A stretch of DNA of 64,000 bases from Alligator mississippiensis (Eukaryota > Chordata > Crocodylia > Alligatoridae), in assembly GCF_030867095.1 (NCBI RefSeq), contig NC_081835.1, positions 19,910,501 through 19,974,500 on the forward strand, read 5' to 3'. The position numbers and the translations under genes were made by a program. This document shows positions 12,501 to 19,582 of this stretch, piece by piece. The notes beneath the pieces are model-generated. The model was given only the letters and a program-made list of their open reading frames with translations. It was not told the DNA's origin and did no database searches. How positions within the stretch are numbered: the first letter of the stretch is position 1; every line of letters starts with the position of its first letter.

Positions 12501-13959
12501 AATATTCACGTGGACTTGGAGGGTCTCCAAGATGTGCAGGCCGGGTGGATACAGTAAATAAAAGCTTGTAGGAAGCAGGGTGAAGTACACTGAGGTGGAC
12601 AGAGTGCCAAAGCCACAACACAAAGGACCAATCGCATCTTCAATCAGCCTCCTTAACAGCCTCTCTGACATTTGCACAGACCATGAGAGGCCCTGACATG
12701 TGTCTTAGGTGCCATTATATAGAGTCCCTGGAGAGAGAGCCCAAAAAACTAGTCCCACCCCCAAAAGCACAAAATCATTAGGATCGTTAGGAAGTACTGA
12801 GCTGAAGGAGAAACAGGCTCAGAGAAGGCCCAAACCTATATCAACAGGTCTGACATGCATCAAAATAGAAATCATAGAGAAGAGCTGGAAGGGACCTCTG
12901 GGGTCATCAAGTCCAAGGAAATCCCTTCCTGGCAGGTCTGCTGGGCAACCTCCACTTGGCTCTGGCCAAGCTTGTCATCTACCAGACTTGGAAGGACACC
13001 CAGGGTGGAGCCAACCTGGGGACCTGTGGGCAGATCTTCTTCCTCCACGCATATCTCCAGGCAGTTTTACTGGGCAGCATTTGCAGGCTCCCTAGATGCA
13101 TTCAAGGGCTGCTTTCCTGTCCTGCCTTTGTGTTCACGTCTCCAGGCAGAGTTTCACTGGCTCCTTGGACTTGGTGGTGAGCCAGTGGGTGCTGGCCAGC
13201 GTGCTCTGCTCTGTGTCCCTCCATGGTGTGCCCCTTTTAAACCTCTGATCTTCACTCCTGTCCCCATTTTCTTCTTTAGGTGTCCCCAGCAATAATGTCA
13301 TGTGCACTTTGTGGCACCCCATATTAAAGGGGGGCTTGTAGCTTTACATGGTGGGCATTAGCCCGCATTCCCAATGCACACCACATAGCCCTGGATGCGT
13401 TTGAGGAGCAGTGGGCACCAGCTGATGTCCCCCGCTCCGCGCCCCCCTCCAATCCCTCGTTATCACTCCAACCCTCGCCCCTGTCCTCCACGATATACCA
13501 CGGTAGCACCCCCTGTTGCTGAGCATTTCCAGGTTGGCCTGGCCCCGTGGAGCCAGCCAGCCTGTCCTTGCAGAGGTGGAAACACCCCTGGACACGGATG
13601 GCCGAGGTCAGGTTCCACGTGCAGAGAACGTACGAACCCTGGGCAGGATCAGCACCTGGGGCAGGCTGTGTCGCCAGCCCTGGCACTGCACCTGGCAGGG
13701 GATGGGGCAGCAGTGCAGCCCGGTGGTACCTCCAGCAGGGCACCAGGACGACAGCAGAGGGGCACCGGTGTGGCCCGGTACCTGCAGATGCCAGCCCAGC
13801 ATCACCGCAGCCCCTGCCCCTGCCCCACTGCAGAAAGCCCTGGCCCTGCTGTCCTTGCATGGGCAGGTGCCCCTGCCCCGCCCATCCCCACCACCAGGGG
13901 GCGTCCTGCGGCCGCGCCTCACCCGACTCCTCGTCCTTCTTATCGAACTTCTTCAGCAT
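491..13959 (-). CDS. COPG1: COPG1, coatomer subunit gamma-1 (5' half; exons 1-13, residues 1-408)
   Basis: Gamma-COP belongs to the heptameric COPI coat. It is recruited by ARF1-GTP to Golgi membranes and serves retrograde Golgi-to-ER and intra-Golgi transport. Thirteen exons with GT/AG borders join without frame errors to 1,224 nt, or 408 residues, from the start [12 protein letters not shown] to TMLREE. This is the alpha-solenoid (HEAT/adaptin-like) trunk, which in the family binds zeta-COP and ARF1. The C-terminal appendage domain of the roughly 870-residue protein lies beyond the left edge. The gamma-1 rather than gamma-2 paralogue is indicated by the start MLKK (gamma-2 has MIKK) and by [15 protein letters not shown] in exon 13. 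Exon 1 is separated from exon 2 by a 3.3 kb intron and lies in a CpG-rich promoter. No frameshift or in-frame stop is seen. The paralogue call is from recalled family sequences, not an alignment. Confidence 0.96.
1237..1425 (-). CDS. COPG1: COPG1 exon 12 (residues 314-376)
   Basis: Sixty-three codons from [20 protein letters not shown] to [12 protein letters not shown]. The acceptor is CTCTAG and the donor GTACAG. Phase 0. Confidence 0.96.
2267..2334 (-). CDS. COPG1: COPG1 exon 11 (residues 291-313)
   Basis: Completes Val, then reads [20 protein letters not shown] and NK. The donor is GTAGGT. It ends in phase 0. Confidence 0.95.
3010..3197. repeat. Inverted-arm repeat, 188 bp, in COPG1 intron 10
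   Basis: The left arm (3010-3030, GATATCTTTTATTGGACCAAC) and right arm (3177-3197) are inverted repeats matching at 20 of 21 positions. The arm motif recurs as single ends at 14527-14543 and about 15684-15706, so this is a dispersed family. I cannot name it with confidence. Confidence 0.7.
3415..3548 (-). CDS. COPG1: COPG1 exon 10 (residues 246-290 plus 1 nt)
   Basis: Completes Ser, then reads [20 protein letters not shown] to KELAPAVS. The acceptor is TCCTAG and the donor GTAATT. It ends in phase 1. Confidence 0.95.
4670..4827 (-). CDS. COPG1: COPG1 exon 9 (residues 194-245 plus 2 nt)
   Basis: Reads [20 protein letters not shown] to KLLEEEAG, ending with AG of a split Ser codon. The donor is GTATGG. 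Confidence 0.95.
4971..5057 (-). CDS. COPG1: COPG1 exon 8 (residues 165-193)
   Basis: Twenty-nine codons from [20 protein letters not shown] to SSDNIMVQ. The donor is GTAAGA. Phase 0. Confidence 0.95.
5892..5908 (+). repeat. Poly-G tract (17 G)
   Basis: Uninterrupted run of 17 G in COPG1 intron 7. It can form a G-quadruplex and is prone to length errors in sequencing. Confidence 0.9.
6400..6525. repeat. MIR-like SINE fragment
   Basis: Pattern of TATATAGCACTTTAT, AAAGCATTTTACAAA and CTCACAAAGGTCACAC resembles the MIR/core-SINE consensus. Boundaries are approximate. Confidence 0.5.
6696..6788 (-). CDS. COPG1: COPG1 exon 7 (residues 134-164)
   Basis: Thirty-one codons from [18 protein letters not shown] to SSSALVSSL. 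The acceptor is CTGCAG and the donor GTATGT. Phase 0. Confidence 0.95.
6947..7022 (-). CDS. COPG1: COPG1 exon 6 (residues 108-133)
   Basis: Completes the split Ser codon, then reads [20 protein letters not shown] to CQITD. The donor is GTAAGT. Confidence 0.95.
7541..7620 (-). CDS. COPG1: COPG1 exon 5 (residues 82-107 plus 2 nt)
   Basis: Reads [20 protein letters not shown] to VIIVTS, ending with AG of a split Ser codon. The donor is GTGAGT. Confidence 0.95.
8138..8292. repeat. Perfect 23-bp inverted repeat (foldback, 155 bp)
   Basis: Arms at 8138-8160 and 8270-8292 are exact reverse complements (CAGGCACGGCTGGTGAACTC plus AGA) around a GC- and homopolymer-rich 109-nt loop, in COPG1 intron 4. 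Confidence 0.8.
8731..8802 (-). CDS. COPG1: COPG1 exon 4 (residues 58-81)
   Basis: Twenty-four codons from [16 protein letters not shown] to LFQSND. The donor is GTAAGT. Phase 0 at both ends. Confidence 0.95.
9582..9662 (-). CDS. COPG1: COPG1 exon 3 (residues 31-57)
   Basis: Twenty-seven codons from [13 protein letters not shown] to ILYLINQ, between acceptor CCTAG and donor GTAATA. Phase 0 at both ends. Confidence 0.95.
10267..10304. repeat. Perfect 15-bp hairpin
   Basis: Arms at 10267-10281 (CTCATCCGTTGGAAA) and 10290-10304 are exact inverted repeats around an 8-nt loop, in COPG1 intron 2. Confidence 0.85.
10534..10586 (-). CDS. COPG1: COPG1 exon 2 (residues 13-30)
   Basis: Reads [18 protein letters not shown]. 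The acceptor is TTCCAG and the donor GTAAAT. It ends in phase 0. Confidence 0.95.
11935..12110. repeat. MIR-like SINE fragment
   Basis: Contains TAATTATCCCCATTTCAGAG, GATGGGGAAAACCAAGGCAC and ATAAGTTATGGGC, in MIR-consensus order. In COPG1 intron 1; edges approximate. Confidence 0.55.
12865..12980 (-). repeat. CR1-type LINE 3' fragment
   Basis: AATCATAGAGAAGAGCTGGA followed by AGGGACCTCTGGGGTCATCA is the reverse complement of a CR1 3' end. Edges approximate. Confidence 0.65.
13923..13959 (-). CDS. COPG1: COPG1 exon 1 (start codon, residues 1-12 plus 1 nt)
   Basis: The ATG is at 13957-13959 and encodes [12 protein letters not shown], the family N-terminus. The donor is GTGAG at 13922 downwards, leaving phase 1. 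The exon lies inside the CpG-rich block. Confidence 0.95.
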
Positions 13960-14300
13960 CCTGGCGCAGGGGGTGGGGGGCGCGTGGAACGCAAAGCCCG
14001 GCACGGGGGGCAGAGGGTCGCGAGCCCAGCAGCGGCGCCACTTCCTGCCCGCACGCCACTTCCTGCCAGGCTGTCACTGGGACACCTCAGCCCGCCCGTC
14101 TCGCGCATGTGCGCACGCGCAAGGCGCCCGGAGCCGTCACTCACCTCGACGTGGCCGGGCGAAAGGAGGGGGCTGCGCATGCGCTATGCGGAAGGTGGTG
14201 CTAGGTGGTAGGCGGGGCACGGCCCAACCCAGGGCTGCGACCCGAGAGGGAGGCAGCCGGTTGCGCATGCGCGGGGCGGTGTCCGGCGCTGGCGCTGGGT
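13960..14300 (-). promoter_or_regulatory. COPG1: CpG-rich COPG1 promoter and 5' UTR region with NRF-1-like and ETS-like motifs
   Basis: GC- and CpG-rich sequence immediately upstream of the COPG1 start codon, typical of a housekeeping promoter. Two copies of TGCGCATGCGC, the NRF-1 palindrome, sit at 14174-14184 and 14262-14272. A variant, GCGCATGTGCGC, is at 14103-14114. The 14-mer CGCCACTTCCTGCC occurs twice, at 14036-14049 and 14054-14067, placing two ETS-type GGAAGT cores on the minus strand 18 bp apart. No TATA box is evident. The transcription start cannot be fixed. Confidence 0.7.
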
Positions 14301-15118
14301 CGGGACGAGGCTGGTTTGTGGTCTGGGGCAGGGAGCGGGTTTTAAATATGAAATTGGAAGGTCAATTCCCGTATTTTCTGAAAAACTGTCATGCACTGAA
14401 ACAAAAAGTGTGCACATAAGACTTTTTAAAGTGACGTCATGTTATGTGGTCGCTTCTGCTGGTGTCATCGCAGGCTGCGCCCCCCTGCTTGGCACTGCCC
14501 GCTCAGCCTTTTTTTGCAACTATTTAGTTGGTCTAATAAAAGAGACCTCCTCTCCCCAAAGACTTGGCCAGGAGGTTTTGGTTTAAGTCTTTCTCCAACT
14601 GCGGGTTAAACTGAATTTATTACTGCGATTGTTCTTGTCTCTGTTTCGCGGCTCGGGGCTGCGTCTTGTAAATCTTGTACGCTTTATTTTGCAGCAGGCT
14701 GTATTAGGTACGTGCCTGGAATTTGCAAGCGAGGCAGGCGCAGAACCCCTTTGACTTCCAATCAATTTAAGATGTTACATAGTATTTAAAATAAAGCTCT
14801 TAGTATTATTACACAATGGGATTTAGCGATGTGTTTGTTATGCAGCTACTTTCTATTGCTCACTGTTTAAATCTCCAGTTAAAGATAAATGGCAGATATG
14901 ACTCACTTTATTCCTTCTCAAATTCCAATTCAATGCGAGTGAGAACGGGTGAGATCATAGGATTAAATAAACTAGTTCAGCTCAGATTGTCGGTGGAGTG
15001 ACTTACTTGGTTTTTTTCCCCCAAATATAATGATGTGAAAAAATTATTGTACATTTTGAACACTTTCAGTATTATCTGTTGTACAAGGGTTAAAATTATC
15101 ATACAAATACAGTTTGCG

Positions 15119-15240
15119 TGAGCAGACTCTGGAACGGACTCCCAGCAGGGGTGGTGCAGGCACCTACTCTGGAGGTCTTCAAAAGGAGACTGGACACACA
15201 CCTTGCTGGTGTTATTTGACCCCAGTTGTCTTTTCTGCCC
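15119..15240 (+). repeat. CR1-type LINE 3' fragment
   Basis: Carries the CR1 3' sequence order: TCTGGAACGGACTCCCAGC, GGTGGTGCAGGCACC, AGACTGGACACACACCTTGC. Edges approximate. Confidence 0.65.
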
Positions 15241-18200
15241 AGAGCAGCAGCCAGTGGTAAGCACCTGCAGCTGGGAGCCCTCTCAGCTGATAGTGCTCCC
15301 AGCCCCAGGGGTGCACCTGGCTACATCTTCCATTAATGGTGTGATAGGAACCAGACACAAACTTACTACATGTGTTTTGTGGAATAATTTGGTGCCTTAT
15401 TCCTTATGTATCATATCACTGAATGATTGAACGTGTGGCCAGGTTACAACTTAAGATGTGATTAACTGGTTAATCATGCTTGAAATGTAACGTGTGGCAG
15501 GGGCCAGAGTAATTTAGCACTATGAGTCCTCAACACCCTTGGCTGCCTCTGTCTCAGTCCATTCCCCTCTCTTGTGTGCCTGTGTGGGATGTGGCATCCA
15601 TTGAACATTTCACTAACAATGGTTTGGGAATGAGAATGGACACAAAATCCCATTAAAAAATGCAGGACCAAGGGTTTCTGAGGGTGCTATCTTTTATTGG
15701 ACCAACTGCCTGGACCATCACAGCTACAGCATCACTCCAACACTACTTAAAAATGCAGGGGCATTTAGGGAAACCTGGAATTAATTCAGTGAAATTCAGC
15801 CAGGACACGGCTGTGCACCTCCCATAATGACTAAAGGAAGGCAGGGCTTACATTTTACATCTCATCTGAAAGCCGACACTTCCAGCAATGGAGCACAGCT
15901 CCGCCTAGCGTCATGCTACCAGGCTGTTCAGCGCTGATTCAGACTGAAAGGTGTTACCTACCACTATAATCGCTGAGGATTGCTATAGCCCCACCTGTGA
16001 GTGAACACCCAAGGACTCTCCCAGTTCAGATCCAGTCCAGCTCTGCTCAGCAAGTGAGATGGGACATCCGAGTGGGTCATGGCACTGGCTGCATGTCCTC
16101 CATCCTCTCTGGACGGAGAGGTCAGACTGTACAGAAGCCGCATTGTGGGGAATGTCATCATTCTCTGGAAAAATCATGGCACCTAGGAGTCTAAGTGTTG
16201 GCAAAAGGAAGCCTAGCTGTTACTACTCACCCCTAGCACTGTTTATTGGTAGAGTTAGCACCTGTTGCTGAAACCTCCAGGCGCTGCACCAATTTATCTT
16301 ACCTGCCTGACCCTCTGAATCACAAAGTGCACAGGAGCCCTTCTTAAGAAACATCTTGCCAGATACTGTAACTTTGCTGCTAGCACCTACTGCAAGGATC
16401 TGTAAGGAGAAGCGTACTTACCAGTGATCAAGTAGTCATCAAAGAACATGGCAGTGTCCAGAAACAGCTGCAGCTGGGCTGAGGAGGGCTTCTCCTTCCA
16501 GCCAGTCCTTTACCTGTCCTGTGCAAACAGGCAGTGGACTTTGTACCTGGTGGCTGGTCCCTGCTCTCTGCTGTTATCTCAAAGGCTCACCAAAGACGTG
16601 GGAGTCAGGGTCCAGCGGTGAAATGTGACGTTTCACATTTACACACAGTTGCATTCATGGCTGGCAAGAGCGTTGTTTCTGCTAAAACCCTGGTTGGAGA
16701 CCCAAATAAGACATGTGGAGCAAGTGGGGGGAGGTCAAATACTTGACTGACATAAACTGGTGCCATTTCACTGCTTTCCATGAACCAGGTTTAATTTGGC
16801 TCCTATTTCTATTGCCGAATGACTCTGCTTTCTCTTTATTCCCTATACACACCATTGAATTTGGTCAAGGAGGATTTGAACATGGCTTGTTGCCAGAGAT
16901 TGTCACTGCTATACCTGGGTCAGCTCCAAAGCAGTTGTTCAAGGGCTTTGCACAATTACATCCTGCTAGATGGGAACTGCTCTCCTTGCGGCCTGCTATC
17001 ATCACAGCAGTTCCTGACCCACATTGTCTCCACTTCACTCTTGGTCCAGAAGGACCTCACAAGAGATAATTTTACTCTTCAGTCAGTTGACAACCGCAGG
17101 GGTGACTTTGCCTCTTACTTGCCACCTTACTCCCAAATGACTTGCACACTGCCAGCATGGTACACTTCTATCAACCCCTGGCTTGGTTACTACCCTATTC
17201 AGGAGACAAAATGCCAATAGAAGGAAGGAGCAACTTGCTGCAGCTTCACTTATTTCTGGGCTCATCTATTGTCTGGTCCCCAACGATAGAGATGCATGCT
17301 ACCTTGGGGGACAGGGTCCTACCAGGTTATGATGATGCAGTCAGATGTGACATACTAGTCGAATGGTTATACAGACAACAGAAGTGTTTGATAAGACTCC
17401 TTTTATTTTACATATCCCATCTTTCTTTGCACTCTCTCCTAAATTCTTCAGTGTGATAAATATAAACTCTCTTATACAGGAGAATGAACATCTTTTTTTT
17501 ATAAAGAGAGATGCATAGAGATAGCAAGAAGGAAACACATTTAAGACCTTGTATTTCAAATGTCTGGAAACTGGCATATTTAAAAATATACAGCAGTACA
17601 GTGTATTGGGTGAAGTGCCAGATTTGGTAGCCTGAGTCACAAAGAGACAGTTGTCCCTGCAGCCGGAGGGAAACCTGTCTAGAGAGAAATCCAGAGGTCA
17701 TGTCTGATCCCATAATGTTGTAAGCAGGAGGTATTGTTCTACTGCAACAACAGAGCTACGCCGACATAAAGGGAAGAGCCAGGCCTAATTGACTTGTGTT
17801 TCTTTTCCCAGGGTCCCAGAGATTGCTGAGACAAATATCCATTGTTCCTGTCCATTAGCTCTTAACCTGTCTCAATTTCCTGTAAACCTCACCTGTCAAT
17901 TTTGCTTTCTGTATTATCCCCAGAGTTGTTTCATTTTCTGTCCAAAGCACAGGGAAACATTCTCCTTAAAGATCAACTTCCTTTCGTTAAAACAAAACTG
18001 TCAAGAAATAGTTTCTTGCTAGGGGCCCCCAAGCTACCTGCCAGCCAGGGGTTGGGGGCCAGGGATCTGTAAAATGTTGGCTGTCGACTGGGTCAGGAGA
18101 CGGGAGCAGCATTTATCTCATTTTTTGCTTGTTCTGTGTCACACAGCAACTCTGGTGCCTCTCCCACTTCCCACATTAGTCTGACAGAAGCCCCTGGGGC

Positions 18201-18299
18201 TGTTTGGACTTGAAAGTGGCTCCAGAATATGCAGACAGAAGGTACCGTGGATTCCCAGGCCCTCCTCTCTGCTTGCTTGTTCCCTGACTTTTCCATACC

Positions 18300-18420
18300 C
18301 GACCCATTATTGATCATTATCCTCCCAACACCTGTGAAGTAGGAACTATCTTTATCTCCATTTTACAGAAATGGAAACTGAGACACAAAGAAAGGGGTTA
18401 TGAGCCCTTCTCAACTCTAC
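18300..18420 (+). repeat. MIR-like SINE fragment
   Basis: Contains CATTATCCTCCCAACACC, TCCATTTTACAGAAATGGAA and ACTGAGACACAAAGAAAGGG, close to the MIR consensus. Confidence 0.7.
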
Positions 18421-18704
18421 CAGGAAATCTGTAGGAGAAATCAAAATAGATCTCCGGAGCTGCTGAATTTCAGTGCAGAGTTGTCCCTCCCAGACCATCC
18501 TTCCTCTGGATACAGACAGATGAAGTGCAAGCAAGCTCAGCCCAGCCCTGCCAAAGGCCATTGCAGGTATGTACATAATTAAAGGTGAGTTCTTAGATCC
18601 TTTCATTTAGGCACTGACTACAGCAAAAATGTTTCTGAACGGAGACTAAATAAAAGCCTCTCTACCTGGCACATTAAGCATGTCTGGCAGGTACAGGATA
18701 GGGC

Positions 18705-18815
18705 TTTTGTCTGTAGAGCACTTTATATACTTTTGAGGGGAAGGGGTGCCATAATTGTTCCCCTTCTACAGAGGGGAAAACTGAGGAAAAAGATGAGAAG
18801 TGACTGCCCCTGTTT
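18705..18815 (+). repeat. MIR-like SINE fragment
   Basis: Contains GAGCACTTTATATACTTTTG and ACAGAGGGGAAAACTGAGGA followed by a GTGACTGCCC block, in MIR order. Confidence 0.6.
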
Positions 18816-19072
18816 GTTTCCAGTTGGGTTTTTTTTCCAGGCAACTAACCTTTTCTGAAGGAAAAGGAGTTGGCACCTGTCTACAAGGAGCTAGATCCAA
18901 AGAGGTAGGAGTCAGCACCCTACGAACAGCCAGTTCTCAGTGAACCACCAGCAGGCGCTTTCTGAACCACGGGCCACAACTCAGGAACAAGTGCACTGGT
19001 TACATCACAGGGGCTGCATTACGCTACAGAGAATCCCAGAGTTTGGACAACTTGAGCTCACACGATTGAGAT

Positions 19073-19579
19073 TTACTTTCGACGCCCGATTCGGGCCATG
19101 AGTTCTGCGTTGGCTGCTGCTTTGGCTTGCATGTCCTTGACTTTGGCTTCTTCGAGCAGGACTCTTAGGATATGCAGAGGGACATCGAGAGACAGAGAGA
19201 CCTTGGATCCAGGGCTGCTCTTTTTCACAATAGCAGCAGCCCTGTTGTGGTTGAGCTTCAGCAGGGTGGATAGTCCCCCTGGCAATGGCCTGCGTGTCAC
19301 CTTGCACCTAGACATCACCATAGCACTGGTTCTGTGCCAACGTCCACGTGCTGCTGAGGGGTCCTCCACAGCCAGAAGCTTCGGGGGGGCCTTGCCATTT
19401 CCCACTGTTGTTTCTCTCACGGGGTGGTCTCTCTGCTCGTGGCTGGTTTGGCAGCTGTTGGCTCCAGCATCGCTGACCTTCTGAAGCCTCTCACTGCCCA
19501 TTTCCTTAGAGGCTGTCACTGGAGACCAGGCCACAATCAAGAAGGTCAGTAATGGTAAGACTCTGGGACCGGGCATCAT
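19073..19579 (-). CDS. UCN2: UCN2-type urocortin precursor (168 aa, single coding exon)
   Basis: Precursor of a CRH-family peptide, secreted and acting in this family mainly on CRH receptor 2. The start MMPGPRVLPLLTFLIVAWSP is a signal peptide with likely cleavage after VTA near residue 23. The C-terminus carries the CRH/urocortin helix: VSLSLDVPLHILRVLL, then EEAKVKDMQAKAAANAELMA and RI, followed by GRRK and TAA. Gly plus basic residues predicts a C-terminally amidated Ile. A KK pair before SSPGSK would release 44 residues; cleavage after SSPGSK would give 38, the usual UCN2/UCN3 length. An acceptor (CTTCCTAG) lies 3 nt upstream of the ATG, fitting the family layout of one intron in the 5' UTR and the whole ORF in the last exon. 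The UCN2 name rests on its place directly downstream of COL7A1, as in mammals. The C-terminal sequence is closer to UCN3, so UCN3 is the alternative. Confidence 0.88.
   Translation of the reverse strand: MMPGPRVLPLLTFLIVAWSPVTASKEMGSERLQKVSDAGANSCQTSHEQRDHPVRETTVGNGKAPPKLLAVEDPSAARGRWHRTSAMVMSRCKVTRRPLPGGLSTLLKLNHNRAAAIVKKSSPGSKVSLSLDVPLHILRVLLEEAKVKDMQAKAAANAELMARIGRRK
19088..19201 (-). other. UCN2: Predicted 38-residue mature urocortin
   Basis: Residues 127-164 of the precursor, from VSLSLDVP to LMARI. The family signature SLSLDVP is at the N-terminus and the amidation donor Gly follows directly. The N-terminal cleavage point is inferred from family length. A KK pair six residues earlier would give a longer 44-residue form. 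Confidence 0.7.
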
Positions 19580-19582
19580 TGC

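Larger units (their letters stand above)
14400..19072. other. Intergenic interval between COPG1 promoter and UCN2
   Basis: No complete gene is recognised. The interval holds a CR1 fragment near 15.12-15.24 kb, two fragments of the AATAAAAGA-armed repeat (14527-14543 and about 15684-15706), MIR-like fragments near 18.3 and 18.7 kb, and an isolated exon-like open stretch at 16422-16509. A UCN2 poly(A) signal could be the variant TATAAA on the minus strand near 18.72 kb or AATAAA at 17402-17407. Neither is close to the stop codon, so the 3' end is unresolved. Confidence 0.5.

Noticed and set aside
491-13959. COPG2 instead of COPG1
   Set aside because: The start MLKK, the exon 12-13 residues and [10 protein letters not shown] match gamma-1; gamma-2 differs at these sites.
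13395-14419. Several long plus-strand ORFs (up to 290 codons) opposite the COPG1 promoter
   Set aside because: They lie in a GC-rich block where stop codons are rare by chance. They are Pro/Arg/Ala-rich, overlap one another in all frames and resemble no known protein.
17341-17713. Minus-strand ORFs of about 100 codons
   Set aside because: A/T-rich sequence with no recognised motif, no splice context and overlapping frames; they look like chance ORFs.
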